A DNA stretch of 64,000 nucleotides from Canibacter zhuwentaonis (GTDB lineage: Bacteria; Actinomycetota; Actinomycetes; Actinomycetales; Microbacteriaceae): NCBI RefSeq assembly GCF_018531125.1, contig NZ_JAHDSY010000002.1; one strand, given 5' to 3'. The notes beneath the pieces were generated by a model. The model did no database searches. It had not been told where the DNA came from and worked only from the letters and a program-made list of their open reading frames with translations. Shown here piece by piece: positions 1 through 9,377 of this stretch. Each line of letters begins with the position of its first letter. The stretch's first letter is position 1. A program made the translations under genes and the position numbers.

Positions 1-2
1 CC

Positions 3-1547
3 TATGTTAAAGAAAGTCTCAACGCTTCGCCACTTGAAATCACGCGCCTAACAGCGGCAGGCAATAAGCCAGATTTTTATCCGGCGGCATGGCATGCACT
101 CGTCGCTATTGTGAGTGAGGCAGGCAACTTCTCGATCCCGATCGCAATTAACGCCCTCAGCATAGCCACCCTCATCACGATTTTCGCGCCCTGCATTATG
201 TTGCTTACGCGCCAGCTTGGCGGATCACGCCTAGCCGAAGTTTTTGTCGGCATTTTCGCGGCAACTCTCACAACTTTCCCAATAGAAATGCTAATTTACG
301 GCGTTCTCTACCCCTTCTTTATGGCTCTTGCCTTCTTCCCACTCCTGGTAGCGCTGATGCTGCAGCTCGCACGACTGGGTGTCAGCGGGCGGATCGCCCC
401 CATTTGGCAACTCGCAATTATCAGCGCAGCAACCTTTGGCGGAGTTTTGCTAACACATCCCGGATCCGCCTTGGGAGCACTCTTTGCTTCTGTTCCCGTA
501 GCTTTTCTTGCAACATTCCGAGACTTCAAAAAACAAGCACCGCTTGTGCAGCTACGCCGCATACTGCTGCTCGTATTCTACGGCAACGTGGTCTTCTTAA
601 TCTCCTATTTCTTCAACGTCGGCGACACCTGGGGAGTGCGCGGCTCTGCAGCCGAAACGCTCCTTGACCTGCTCAAAATGGCCCCTCTGAGCTATGGGCA
701 GCAGATCGTCGTTACCGTGCTGTTCCTGTTCGCAATCGGTTACAGCACGGCAACCCTGTGGCGCAGTCGTCGCGGGCTGAGCACCTACCGCTTTGAATGG
801 TTCTTAAAACCGCAGCACACCGCAGTTTTAGTGATCAGCGCTATGACGCTAATATTTATGCTGCTTTTCTTCATCGCAAAGGCTGTTCCCTTTAAGCACC
901 TGCGCTATTTCACCCAGTTCTGGTACGGGGACTTCCCGCGCCCCGCCGCTATCTTCACAATTCTTGTGATGCCCCTTGCCGCTTTTGCTGCGGTCGCACT
1001 AATTCGTATTGTGGCGCAAACAGTGGTGCCCAAGATCCGCCCGCTGCTTGGCGCGGGAATTGTGCTCACCATTATAACCCTGGCGATCTGGGGCGCTGGG
1101 CTTGATAGAACTCAGGAAAACTTCCGCAACACCTACCGTATAACGAATAAATCACAGCTGCTCACGCCCGATGAACTTGCCATTCTTGAGCGCCTGCCAG
1201 AGCACGTGCCGCCGGGGGCTATCATAGCCGGTTCCCCGTGGACGGGCACCGCGCTCGCATACACTTTCTCGGGTAGAAAGGTGCTTTTCCCGCACATCTA
1301 CACCAAGGCAAACGACCCTAATATTCGCATTGTGCAAGATCGTATGGATCAAGCTCATGTCGATCCGCGCGCCTGCCAAGCCGTAAAGCATCTCAACATC
1401 GAGTACTTCCTTGATTTTGGCAAGGTGACTGTTATCGATGGGCGCGAAATAGAGTCCGGGCTTGATGAAGGCAACTCTCCCGCTTTTCAGCTAATTGACC
1501 GGCAGGGAGATGCGGCTCTTTACAAGGTTCTGCCGTGCCAAAGCTAA
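3..1547 (+). CDS. DUF6541-like polytopic membrane protein, 5' end missing
   Basis: The reading frame is open to the left edge, so the gene is cut by the window; the GTG at 111 is internal because about 36 codons upstream (including YPAAWHAL) read on as good coding sequence. The visible part has many hydrophobic segments (roughly ten) and ends in a soluble C-terminal region of about 120 residues. The FYPAAWH stretch and general build match the actinobacterial DUF6541 membrane proteins, which sit in cell-envelope polysaccharide clusters; their reaction is not known to me. Its last 13 bases overlap the flippase gene, so both probably belong to one operon with the following glycosyltransferases. 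The family call is from memory and moderately sure. Confidence 0.7.
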   Translation, partial: YVKESLNASPLEITRLTAAGNKPDFYPAAWHALVAIVSEAGNFSIPIAINALSIATLITIFAPCIMLLTRQLGGSRLAEVFVGIFAATLTTFPIEMLIYGVLYPFFMALAFFPLLVALMLQLARLGVSGRIAPIWQLAIISAATFGGVLLTHPGSALGALFASVPVAFLATFRDFKKQAPLVQLRRILLLVFYGNVVFLISYFFNVGDTWGVRGSAAETLLDLLKMAPLSYGQQIVVTVLFLFAIGYSTATLWRSRRGLSTYRFEWFLKPQHTAVLVISAMTLIFMLLFFIAKAVPFKHLRYFTQFWYGDFPRPAAIFTILVMPLAAFAAVALIRIVAQTVVPKIRPLLGAGIVLTIITLAIWGAGLDRTQENFRNTYRITNKSQLLTPDELAILERLPEHVPPGAIIAGSPWTGTALAYTFSGRKVLFPHIYTKANDPNIRIVQDRMDQAHVDPRACQAVKHLNIEYFLDFGKVTVIDGREIESGLDEGNSPAFQLIDRQGDAALYKVLPCQS

Positions 1548-2887
1548 ACAGCACTCCAGCTGCCGCAACCTCGACAACAGCGGCGGTGCAAACTGGTATC
1601 ACCGGTCCAATTTCAATAGTTAGCGGACAGAGCTCACGCAAAGCCGTGCAGCAGGTAACCGCGCACCTGTTTGGTGCGAGCATTGTGCGCAATCTCGGGC
1701 AGTTGGGCGTTATGCTGTTGCTCACGCGCACGCTCACAGCCCACGATTTTGGACAGTACACTCTCGCGCTGGCAATTGTGACCCCAATTTTTGTGCTGTC
1801 ACAGTTGAACCTCCGCACTGTTTTTCTAACCGTTATTCCCGTGCAACCGCTCAGCTCGCACCTCGCGGCGCAGCACCTTGCGGTGGTTGTGGCAACCGCA
1901 GTTGCCGGGGTAATTGTAGGCATTGTTGTGCCCGAGATTCTCCCAATAGTGCTGATTATGGCGATCGTGAAGGCCAGTGACGCTTATATTGACCTGCTGT
2001 CTGCTGCGTGGCAGTCTGTTTCCCGCACCTCACGCATTTTTTGGGGATCCATGTTTGTCGGCGCGGGAAGCCTGCTCGCGGCAACAGCAATAATGCTCAT
2101 AACAAACAGCATTATTCCCACGCTGCTGGCGCTGGCCGTTAGCTCCGCAATAATAGTGGCTGTTATTTTTGCCTTTCCGGTGAAGTATTTACGCGGGCGA
2201 GAGCTCGCCGCCAGGCGTATTTTTGCCGTCACAAAGCTGAGCGCAAAAAAGTCTATTCTCAAGGTGCTACGTGCCGGGCTTCCGCTCGGAACTGCCACTG
2301 CGGTGCTCTCGGCGGTGTCGTTTGCTCCCCAGTATTTCCTGTCCCCGCTAGCCGGTGCCGCTGCCGCAGGCCACTTTGCAGTTCTCATCTATATGTACGC
2401 AATAGCGGATCTGACCATGGGCAATATTGCGCAGGCTTGGATTCCTCGCGGGCAGGCCAGCTACGGCAAAAAGAACGTGTTCAGGTGGATTTTATCGCCC
2501 ACGCTCAAATGGACGCTCGTGTTTATTCCGCTCGCACTATTGGGGGTTACTGCAGGGCACTGGCTCTATCCGCAGCTCTTTGGAGAAGCCTATGCTTTTG
2601 GAACAACCATTGCAATTCCGCTGGTCACCGCGATAGTTTTGCTGCCCTTTGCACACTTTACGGGAGCTGCACTGAGCATCGCGAACCGCTACACAACAAT
2701 GCTCTCTGTGAATACGCTCGCCGCGATAACCGCGCTGATTGCCTGCGCAACGCTAATTCCTGCGCACGGGGTCGGCGGTGGATTCTGGGCTGTTGCTGTC
2801 GCGGTGCTTGTGCGCGGCACGGCTGTGCTCGGGTTTTTGAGCGCACACAGCATCAAACATAATCGCAAGATTTGCACTGTAAAATAA
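1535..2887 (+). CDS. Wzx-type polysaccharide flippase (MOP superfamily)
   Basis: A 450-residue membrane protein with about 12 to 14 predicted transmembrane helices, typical in length for polysaccharide flippases, which move undecaprenyl-linked glycans across the membrane. The first 35 residues are rich in Thr and Ala and look cytosolic; the helices begin near HLFGASIVRNLGQ, a usual start for this superfamily. The start is a GTG overlapping the end of the upstream membrane protein by 13 bases, and the GT4 gene follows after 13 bases. The neighbours (two glycosyltransferases, DUF2304) support export of a surface glycan. The substrate cannot be read from sequence. Confidence 0.75.
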   Translation: MPKLNSTPAAATSTTAAVQTGITGPISIVSGQSSRKAVQQVTAHLFGASIVRNLGQLGVMLLLTRTLTAHDFGQYTLALAIVTPIFVLSQLNLRTVFLTVIPVQPLSSHLAAQHLAVVVATAVAGVIVGIVVPEILPIVLIMAIVKASDAYIDLLSAAWQSVSRTSRIFWGSMFVGAGSLLAATAIMLITNSIIPTLLALAVSSAIIVAVIFAFPVKYLRGRELAARRIFAVTKLSAKKSILKVLRAGLPLGTATAVLSAVSFAPQYFLSPLAGAAAAGHFAVLIYMYAIADLTMGNIAQAWIPRGQASYGKKNVFRWILSPTLKWTLVFIPLALLGVTAGHWLYPQLFGEAYAFGTTIAIPLVTAIVLLPFAHFTGAALSIANRYTTMLSVNTLAAITALIACATLIPAHGVGGGFWAVAVAVLVRGTAVLGFLSAHSIKHNRKICTVK

Positions 2888-2900
2888 GCGCGAAGACATT

Positions 2901-4031
2901 ATGAGAGTTGCATTTTTAGTTAACAACTACCCGCCGCACTCGGGAGGCGTTGAATTGCACGTGCAGGCACTTGCGCGTGAAATGGCTGCTGCGGGCGCAG
3001 CTGTTACTGTAATAACCCTAGAAAACACGGCTGGCAACAGGGTTGAAAACAGCGTTGAGATTATTAGCCTGCCAGCGACTCTGCACGTGGCTGACATATT
3101 CAGCGTGCCTACTTTTAAAGCAGTATCGCAGATTAAAAAAATCTTAAGCGTCAAACGAATATCTCTGATTTCTGTGCACACGAGATTTTTCCCACTCACA
3201 ATACTGGGAGTCTACCTAGGCAAAAAATACGGCATCCCGACTATTCTCACCGAGCACGGCAGCAATTTTGTGTTTGGCAACTCCAAGCCGATTGCGCTCG
3301 CAAGTCGTATTGTAGATCTCACCCTCGGCAAATACGCGCACCGAAACGCAACAAAAGTGCTCGGGGTTTCTGAGGCATCGTGCGACTTTGTAAAACGACT
3401 CAGCAACGTTGATGCGGAGGTTTTTTACAACGCTATCAACGGCATCACAGCTCCCACAAAAATTATTGACAGACCTAAACACCTCGTATTTTTAGGGCGG
3501 CTTATAAAAGTAAAAGGGTGGATTGATTTTCTGCTCATGGCGCAGCAGCTCAAAGAAGCCGGCGAAGAGTTCACTGCAGATATTATCGGTGACGGCTTAG
3601 ATTTTGAAGCCGCGCGCGCAGCCATCGTGCAAATGGGACTGAAAGACACCGTCCGCCTGCACGGTCACGTTAAACAACCCGAGGTGCAGGAAATGTTGCG
3701 CGGCGCAACCCTGATTAACCCAACCAGGCTCGCCGAGGGGTTTCAAACAATATTGCTTGAAGCCCTTGATAACAAAGGCAGGATCGTGACTTACCCCGCA
3801 CCGGGCACACTTAAGCTGTCTGCAGATGGCGCACCAATCGTGATTACCGAGGGTAAAAATCCTGCAGCTCTTGTTGCAGGCGTTAGGAAAATCTGGCATG
3901 AAAACCCTGCACCCTGGCAGCAACAAAATCTTATAGACTGGAAGTGGCAAAAACGAGCAGCGCAATACCTTAAAATATGCCGGGAGGTTCTGTCTCAAAA
4001 CACTCAGGAAGATCCGCATGAAACAAAGTAA
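2901..4031 (+). CDS. Glycosyltransferase family 4 (GT-B fold)
   Basis: A 376-residue retaining-type glycosyltransferase. The N-terminal half opens with NNYPPHSGGVELHV, the usual acceptor-side glycine loop of GT4 enzymes. LVFLGRLIKVKGWIDFL near residue 195 starts the nucleotide-sugar domain. EGFQTILLEAL near residue 280 is the conserved E-x7-E donor-binding motif. It probably adds a sugar to a lipid-linked glycan on the cytosolic face of the membrane. It lies between the flippase and a GT2 gene, and its last 14 bases overlap the GT2 start, which indicates translational coupling. Donor and acceptor are unknown. Confidence 0.85.
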   Translation: MRVAFLVNNYPPHSGGVELHVQALAREMAAAGAAVTVITLENTAGNRVENSVEIISLPATLHVADIFSVPTFKAVSQIKKILSVKRISLISVHTRFFPLTILGVYLGKKYGIPTILTEHGSNFVFGNSKPIALASRIVDLTLGKYAHRNATKVLGVSEASCDFVKRLSNVDAEVFYNAINGITAPTKIIDRPKHLVFLGRLIKVKGWIDFLLMAQQLKEAGEEFTADIIGDGLDFEAARAAIVQMGLKDTVRLHGHVKQPEVQEMLRGATLINPTRLAEGFQTILLEALDNKGRIVTYPAPGTLKLSADGAPIVITEGKNPAALVAGVRKIWHENPAPWQQQNLIDWKWQKRAAQYLKICREVLSQNTQEDPHETK

Positions 4032-4698
4032 TTTTAACGATACCTGGCTAATTGTGCCCGTTTATAACGAGGGGCAGGTGGTTGGAGATGTTATTTCCCA
4101 AGCGCTTAAAACATTTCCAAATATTGTGTGCGTTGACGACTGCAGCCGCGACAACTCAGGAGCTGCCGCGCTCGCGGGAGGCGCTGTTGTGCTGCGCCAC
4201 CCGGTTAACCTCGGGCAGGGAGCCGCGCTGCAAACAGGGCTTGAGTTCGCCGCCGCGCAACCGCAGGCAAAGTATTTTGTAACCTTTGATTCTGACGGGC
4301 AACACCAGGTTTCTGACGCTGCCGCGATGGTTGAGCGACTGCGCGTTGAGCCGCTCGATGTGCTACTGGGCTCTCGTTTTCTTGACGGACGAACCAACGC
4401 GGATGCCCTCAAAAAAATCATTCTGCGAATGGCGGCGCTTTTTGAGCGGATAGGCACCGGTGTTAAACTCACCGACGCTCACAACGGGCTGCGCGCGTTA
4501 AATCTAAACGCTGTCTCAAAAATTAAAATAACGCAAAACCGGATGGCTCACGCCAGCGAAATAGTTTCGCTTATTGGACAGCATAAACTGCGCTACGCTG
4601 AGCACCCTGTGCACATTCTCTACACCGATTATTCCCGCGCTAAAGGGCAGTCAATGTGGAACTCAATTAATATTCTCGGCGAACTCTTTGTAAAGTAG
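4018..4698 (+). CDS. Glycosyltransferase family 2 (DPM1-like)
   Basis: A 226-residue GT-A enzyme. WLIVPVYNEGQVV opens the fold, VCVDDCSRDNS is the nucleotide-binding loop, and TFDSDGQHQ carries the D-x-D-type metal site. It resembles dolichol-phosphate-mannose-synthase-like enzymes, which load a sugar onto polyprenyl phosphate. No membrane helix is evident. A DUF2304 gene follows after 6 bases; that pairing is common for bacterial GT2 enzymes, and the small partner is thought to anchor or assist them. The start overlaps the GT4 gene by 14 bases. Confidence 0.85.
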   Translation: MKQSNFNDTWLIVPVYNEGQVVGDVISQALKTFPNIVCVDDCSRDNSGAAALAGGAVVLRHPVNLGQGAALQTGLEFAAAQPQAKYFVTFDSDGQHQVSDAAAMVERLRVEPLDVLLGSRFLDGRTNADALKKIILRMAALFERIGTGVKLTDAHNGLRALNLNAVSKIKITQNRMAHASEIVSLIGQHKLRYAEHPVHILYTDYSRAKGQSMWNSINILGELFVK

Positions 4699-4704
4699 GT
4701 CTTT

Positions 4705-5148
4705 GTGGAACAGCAAATAATTATTAAAATCATATTAATCACAGCGTTTATTGCGTTTGCCATGGCGCTGTTTAACAGCGCCCGCTCGGCTCGAAGCCAG
4801 GCTCTGCGTACAATCGGTATTATTTGTTTTTTGCTGTGCGTTATTTTTGCGGTTATTTTCCCGGGAGCTGTAAACGATTTAGCGACCGCTGTTGGTGTTG
4901 GGAGAGGCACTGATCTGCTGCTGTATGCGTTTGTTGTTGCGTTTATTGGCATCGCGCTGGCAACCACAAGGCGCGACCGCGAGCAGGAGCGCAAAATCAC
5001 CGCTATTGCACGTCACCTCGCCGTGCTGAGCACTGTGCGCCCAGAACACAAAGAAAATGCTGGAAGCAGCGGCGAATCTACAAGTGGCGACAATCTGACA
5101 ATCGCACCCGCCACAGATAGCACAGCACAAAAGCATAACTCCGTATAA
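4705..5148 (+). CDS. DUF2304 family membrane protein
   Basis: A 147-residue protein with three hydrophobic segments (about residues 5-22, 33-53 and 67-87) and a charged cytosolic tail. Helix pattern and position straight after a GT2 gene fit DUF2304 proteins, small partners of polyprenyl-phosphate glycosyltransferases. It starts at a GTG six bases after the GT2 stop. It is the last gene of the left-end glycan cluster; a non-coding stretch with a degraded fragment follows. The tail after residue 110 is Ser/Thr/Gly-rich and looks disordered. Confidence 0.75.
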   Translation: MEQQIIIKIILITAFIAFAMALFNSARSARSQALRTIGIICFLLCVIFAVIFPGAVNDLATAVGVGRGTDLLLYAFVVAFIGIALATTRRDREQERKITAIARHLAVLSTVRPEHKENAGSSGESTSGDNLTIAPATDSTAQKHNSV

Positions 5149-5351
5149 ATCAACAGCCACACCCGCAAACAAAATATTTATATCCTAGCCCGCCCGATTT
5201 TTTAATTTGACAGGCTAGATTTTTCTCTTAATTACGCCTATTCTAATTTCCCCTATTATTTTTAAGGTTTAGTAATTAAAGTTAAAATAAATAGGGATGT
5301 GTTACAAACTACTATGCAGATAACAATCTATTTTTATTGGTGGTTTTACAC

Positions 5352-5516
5352 ATGAGCGATCCGCTGGAGTTGACCAGGTTTTATCTAGCTCCCGGAGAAA
5401 GCTAGCTTGTTGACGTTTTACCCGGGTCTGGCGGTCGCAATCTCCTGGTAATCACCGATTTCAAGTTCAACCCGAATATTGACGCGTCAAGTTTAAAAAT
5501 TAACGGCAAGCAGTGA
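5352..5516 (+). pseudogene. Short decayed coding fragment with in-frame TAG
   Basis: From ATG 5352 the frame reads MSDPLELTRFYLAPGES, meets TAG at 5403-5405, then goes on in the same frame as 36 more sensible residues (LVDVLPGSGGRNLLVI and on) to TGA at 5514. The TAG could be a mutated TGG Trp codon. No ribosome-binding site is visible and the flanks are AT-rich and non-coding. I do not recognise the family; it could be the tail of a lost gene at the edge of the glycan cluster. It may also be chance. Confidence 0.35.
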
Positions 5517-5519
5517 CCC

Positions 5520-5556
5520 TTATTGTGTGCGTCGCGCACAGCAACGCACACAATAA
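5520..5556. terminator. Perfect 13-bp stem hairpin downstream of the E2 gene
   Basis: Arms 5520-5532 and 5544-5556 are perfect inverted repeats (TTATTGTGTGCGT and its complement) around an 11-base loop. It lies about 70 bases past the end of the leftward dehydrogenase operon and would fold in its transcript. There is no clear U-tract on either side, so it may be a processing or stabilising hairpin rather than an intrinsic terminator. Confidence 0.5.
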
Positions 5557-5627
5557 GCCAATGCAGTGGGCACACACAACAAGGGCGCAATAATATTGCA
5601 CAGCGCACAACACAATAGCGGCTAAAC

Positions 5628-7208
5628 CTAGTCTAATAGCAGCGCTGGCTCTTCGAGGATAACCGCAACATCAGCAACAAAGGCGGAAATAACATCGCCG
5701 TCAACAACCCGGTGGTCGAACGATCCACCAACAGTTGTGACCATACGCGGCACGATAGCACCGTCAACAACCCACGGTTTCTGCTTAATAGTGCCCATAA
5801 CAACGATCGCAGACTCGCCCGGGTTAATAATCGGCGTGCCAGTATCCATACCAAAAACACCGATATTCGTCACTGTGATCGTGCCATTCGCCATTTCTGC
5901 CGGGGTGGTTTTGCCTTCCCGCGCAGTGCTAGTCAGCTCGCCAATAGCTTTTGCCAATTCCAGCATCGACATATTCTGCGCGTCTTTGATGTTTGGCACG
6001 AGCAGACCGCGCGGGGTCGCCGCCGCAATTCCCAGATTCACATAATTGTGCATGGTTATTTCATGCTCCGTAAAAGTCGCGTTAACCAGCGGATTACGCC
6101 GCACCGCCCAGATCATAGCTTTCGCAAACACCAGCAGCGGCGAAACTCTAACACCCGCAAAATCACTGGAGTTCTTCAACCGCTTCACGTATTCCATCGT
6201 GCGGGTGGCATCAACCTCGGTGAAAACACTAACGTGCGGCGCAGTAAACGCGCTCTGTGACATCGCCTTCGCAATCTGCTTGCGAATGCCCTTCACAGGA
6301 ATCACGGTTTCGCGCTCGAGCACCTCGGTAATTCCGACGCGGGCGGCGGATGTGCTGCCCCTGGCGCTGTTTGTGTAGCGGATAACATCATCACGTGAAA
6401 TATCGCCGATGCTTCCCGTGCCAACAACCGCAGTAATATCAATACCAAGATCTTTTGCGAGCTTACGAACCGGGGGTTTTGCGAGCACCCGAGCCGCGCC
6501 GATTTGCTGCGCTTGTGATACTGACTGCACCGGGGTTGTGGGCTGCTGTGCCGGGGTGCCCTGCGCCGCAACCGGCGCCTGTGCGGCTGGCACACTGTTC
6601 TGCGCGGTCGACAAAACAGCCATCGCCGCGCCGCCCTGCGCCGCTGTGGTCTCTGCCGTCACCTTATCACGAGCAGCGACTTTTGCGCCACCTCTGCGGC
6701 GACTCTTCACCGCGCCCGCTGTGCCGTACCCAACAAGCACCGCATTCTTTTTAGGTTCACTCACCGCAACATCCGCATCGGTTACGCTCTGCTGCGCTAA
6801 ATCGCTATGCGTAAGCTCTGCTGCGGCTGCTGCGCCCCCAGTAGCACCCGCAACTACTGCGCCAACTGTCTCGGGCGCTGCCTGCGCCGCCACGCTACCA
6901 TCCGCCACGCTGCTATCTGCCGCCTGGCTGTTACCCTCCAGAATCGCACCGGCTGCGGCAACCTGCATAATTGGCGCGCCAACAGACACCGTATCCCCCG
7001 GCTGCGCAAGCAGATCCGTTATCCTACCGGCAAAAGGCGACGGCAGCTCAACAAGCGATTTTGCGGTTTCAATTTCGCACACAACCTGATTCAGCGCGAT
7101 CTCATCACCAACAGCAACCTGCCAGCTCACCAGCTCGGCCTCAGTAAGCCCCTCGCCAACATCCGGGAGATTAAAAACTTGTTTTCCGCTCATGTTATTT
7201 CCGCTCAT
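5628..7208 (-). CDS. Dihydrolipoamide acyltransferase (E2) of a 2-oxoacid dehydrogenase complex
   Basis: A 526-residue E2 that transfers acyl groups from lipoamide to CoA. The lipoyl domain spans about residues 8-85, with the attachment lysine K50 in ETAKSLVELPSP. A long Ala/Thr/Gln-rich linker (about 90-235) follows. The peripheral-subunit-binding domain (about 239-280) starts at RVLAKPPVRKLAKDLG, and the catalytic domain ends with DHRVVDGD (His499, Asp503). There is one lipoyl domain, as in branched-chain-type (BkdC) and some pyruvate complexes. The start shares one base with the E1beta stop (TAATG), so translation is coupled; a second ATG five codons in is possible. The E3 subunit is not in this window. 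Confidence 0.9.
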   Translation of the reverse strand: MSGNNMSGKQVFNLPDVGEGLTEAELVSWQVAVGDEIALNQVVCEIETAKSLVELPSPFAGRITDLLAQPGDTVSVGAPIMQVAAAGAILEGNSQAADSSVADGSVAAQAAPETVGAVVAGATGGAAAAAELTHSDLAQQSVTDADVAVSEPKKNAVLVGYGTAGAVKSRRRGGAKVAARDKVTAETTAAQGGAAMAVLSTAQNSVPAAQAPVAAQGTPAQQPTTPVQSVSQAQQIGAARVLAKPPVRKLAKDLGIDITAVVGTGSIGDISRDDVIRYTNSARGSTSAARVGITEVLERETVIPVKGIRKQIAKAMSQSAFTAPHVSVFTEVDATRTMEYVKRLKNSSDFAGVRVSPLLVFAKAMIWAVRRNPLVNATFTEHEITMHNYVNLGIAAATPRGLLVPNIKDAQNMSMLELAKAIGELTSTAREGKTTPAEMANGTITVTNIGVFGMDTGTPIINPGESAIVVMGTIKQKPWVVDGAIVPRMVTTVGGSFDHRVVDGDVISAFVADVAVILEEPALLLD

Positions 7209-8194
7209 TAATGGCTCATCACGCGATCGACCGCCTCGAGCACTCGATCCGTATCGGGCAAATACACTCCCTCAAGCTTCGCCGCAGGGAAAGGCACGTC
7301 ATACCCCGAAACCCGCAAAACAGGAGCCTCCAGTGAATAAAAACAGTTTTCTGCAACGCTCGCGGCAATTTCAGAACCCAAACTAACATTACCGGGTGCC
7401 TCCTGCGCGATCACAGCCCGCCCGGTTTTTCGCACCGACTCAAAAATCGGACCGTAATCAACCGGCGAGAGCGAGCGGATATCAATCACCTCAAGACTAA
7501 TTCCCTCGGCAGCGGCAATTTTAGCTGCCTCCAAAAGCGTTGTGACCATTGCACCAAAACCGATAACCGTTACGTCCGCCCCGGTTTTTGCAACCCGGCT
7601 TGCCGTCATCGACGCAACCGCGGCGGTAAAATCCACCTCACCCTTTTGCCAGTATTTCGCCTTCGGCTCCATAAACACAACCGGGTCATCAAACTCAATC
7701 GCCTCGCGCAGCATCCAGTAAGCATCGTTAGAGTTCGACGGCGCAACAACCCGCAACCCCGCAGTGTGCGCAAAATACGCCTCCGGGCTTTCCTGGTGGT
7801 GCTCAACCGCACCAATATGCCCGCCATAAGGCAAGCGGATCACAACCGGCAGCGGCACACAGCCCGCTGTGCGGCTGCGATACTTTGCCAGCTGGCTTAC
7901 AATCTGGTTAAACGCGGGATAAACAAAACCGTCAAACTGAATTTCCACAACCGGCCGCCAGCCCTGCATCGCGAGCCCGATAGCCGTTCCCACAATCCCA
8001 GACTCGGCAAGCGGTGTATCAAGCACCCGCGCCGAACCAAACCGCGCTTCGAGCTTGTCGGTAACACGAAAAACCCCGCCGAGCTTGCCGATATCTTCGC
8101 CCAAAAGCATAACTTTCTTATCCGCTTCCATCGCGTCAGCAAGCGCCGCATTGAGCGCGTGGGCAATAACCTTAGTATTTTTCTTGTCACTCAT
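7208..8194 (-). CDS. 2-oxoacid dehydrogenase E1 component, beta subunit
   Basis: A 328-residue E1beta of the alpha2beta2 thiamine-diphosphate enzymes that decarboxylate pyruvate or branched-chain 2-oxoacids. Seen in sequence: MLGEDIGKLGGVFRVTDKL near residue 30, DTPLAESGIVGTAIGLA, RLPYGGHIGAVEHHQES in the active-site loop, and VIDIRSLSPVDYGPI at the start of the C-terminal transketolase domain. The E1alpha gene ends 3 bases upstream and E2 overlaps by one base, so the three form one tight operon. Sequence alone does not separate pyruvate from branched-chain substrates; the alpha2beta2 architecture and the upstream aminotransferase lean towards branched-chain or mixed use. Confidence 0.9.
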   Translation of the reverse strand: MSDKKNTKVIAHALNAALADAMEADKKVMLLGEDIGKLGGVFRVTDKLEARFGSARVLDTPLAESGIVGTAIGLAMQGWRPVVEIQFDGFVYPAFNQIVSQLAKYRSRTAGCVPLPVVIRLPYGGHIGAVEHHQESPEAYFAHTAGLRVVAPSNSNDAYWMLREAIEFDDPVVFMEPKAKYWQKGEVDFTAAVASMTASRVAKTGADVTVIGFGAMVTTLLEAAKIAAAEGISLEVIDIRSLSPVDYGPIFESVRKTGRAVIAQEAPGNVSLGSEIAASVAENCFYSLEAPVLRVSGYDVPFPAAKLEGVYLPDTDRVLEAVDRVMSH

Positions 8195-8197
8195 TAG

Positions 8198-9364
8198 CTA
8201 AACTCGCTCCTCACCACTCGCGTCCGTCTGATAAGACTCCTCATATTCCGCCATCCATCGCCGCTGCTCGTCACGCAGCGCGTGCGGCGCACTAGCGTAT
8301 GCGTGCGCAAACATCGTGTCGGGGTGCGGCGCAACACTCGCAAGCAGTTTTTCGCGCACCTGCTGCGCCTTCTCGCGAGCGGTTTGGGTAACCTGCTCAA
8401 AAAACTCCTCACCAACCCCTGCCGCACGCAAGTGCGCCGCCAGCCGGTTAACCGGGTCACTCAGACGCCACTCGTCAAGCTCCACGCTGTCACGGTAGCG
8501 GGTCGGATCGTCGCTAGTTGTGTGCGCCCCGATTCTGTACGTGAGCGCCTCAATATACTGCGGACCGCCACCGCCGCGCGCCATGCCAAGCATGGTTTTC
8601 GCCACCGCGTAGGCTGCCAGCGGATCGTTCCCGTCAATCTGCACAGCATTAATTCCAAAGCCCAGCGCGCGCCTGTAAATGGGGGTGCGTGACTGCCGTG
8701 CAACCGGCACAGAAATAGCCCACTGGTTATTCTGCACAATAAACAGCGTAGGGGTTTGATAGCTCGCCGCAAACACCATTGACTCATTCGCGTCACCCTG
8801 GCTTGTTGTGCCGTCACCGTAAAACACGATCGTGGCGCGATCCGTTGCCGTTCCTGGCGTGCCCGGGTCGAGGCTGTAATCTCCGTGCTTGGCTTTTTCT
8901 GTGAGCATCTGCCCCAGCGAGTAACCAACCGCGTGATGCGCCTGCGCACCCAGCACCAGCGTGTAAGGGTGCACATTACCGTTTTTAGGGTCGTGCGGAT
9001 CCCACCCGCCGTGACTAATCCCACGGAAGGTCTTGCCGATGTCGTACAGCTCAACGCCCCGCGCATAGGCGAGCGCGTGCTCACGATACGCCGGAAAAAT
9101 ATAGTCACGCTCATCTGCCGCGTGCGCAAAGCCCACCTGGCAGCCCTCCTGCCCGAGGCTCGGCACCCACAACGCCATCTGTCCCTGCCGCTGCAGATTC
9201 GTGCACTCGGCATCAAAGGCGCGCGTAACGCTCATATCACTAAACCACTGTTGTTTATCGTCGAGAGTCACGCCCTCAAGCGCGATGGCATATACGGCGG
9301 CACTCTCAGAGGGATTCCACTCGCCGTTTTTATCTAAAAAGCGGATCGGCTCCGGATCTTGCAT
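8198..9364 (-). CDS. 2-oxoacid dehydrogenase E1 component, alpha subunit
   Basis: E1alpha partner of the beta subunit, binding thiamine diphosphate through the GDG...NN motif (FYGDGTTSQGDANES to VQNNQWA). FPAYREHALAYARG and RIGAHTTSDDPTRYR are also family features. I chose ATG 9364 (388 residues, starting MQDPEPIRFLD). A longer frame from ATG 9445 is open, but it would overlap the upstream aminotransferase by 68 bases and its extra 27 residues do not resemble the family. The start remains uncertain. The gene sits 13 bases after the aminotransferase stop in the same orientation, so all four probably share a transcript. Confidence 0.88.
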   Translation of the reverse strand: MQDPEPIRFLDKNGEWNPSESAAVYAIALEGVTLDDKQQWFSDMSVTRAFDAECTNLQRQGQMALWVPSLGQEGCQVGFAHAADERDYIFPAYREHALAYARGVELYDIGKTFRGISHGGWDPHDPKNGNVHPYTLVLGAQAHHAVGYSLGQMLTEKAKHGDYSLDPGTPGTATDRATIVFYGDGTTSQGDANESMVFAASYQTPTLFIVQNNQWAISVPVARQSRTPIYRRALGFGINAVQIDGNDPLAAYAVAKTMLGMARGGGGPQYIEALTYRIGAHTTSDDPTRYRDSVELDEWRLSDPVNRLAAHLRAAGVGEEFFEQVTQTAREKAQQVREKLLASVAPHPDTMFAHAYASAPHALRDEQRRWMAEYEESYQTDASGEERV

Positions 9365-9377
9365 CTCAAGCAGTTTA

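Noticed and set aside
6389..6404. parS-like TCACGTGAAA within the E2 gene
   Set aside because: Only ten contiguous bases match; the other half of the palindrome is wrong, so ParB binding is unlikely.
6409..7089. Long rightward open frame (226 codons) opposite the E2 linker
   Set aside because: It is the antisense shadow of an Ala/Gly/Thr-rich linker; it has no ribosome-binding site or recognisable domain.
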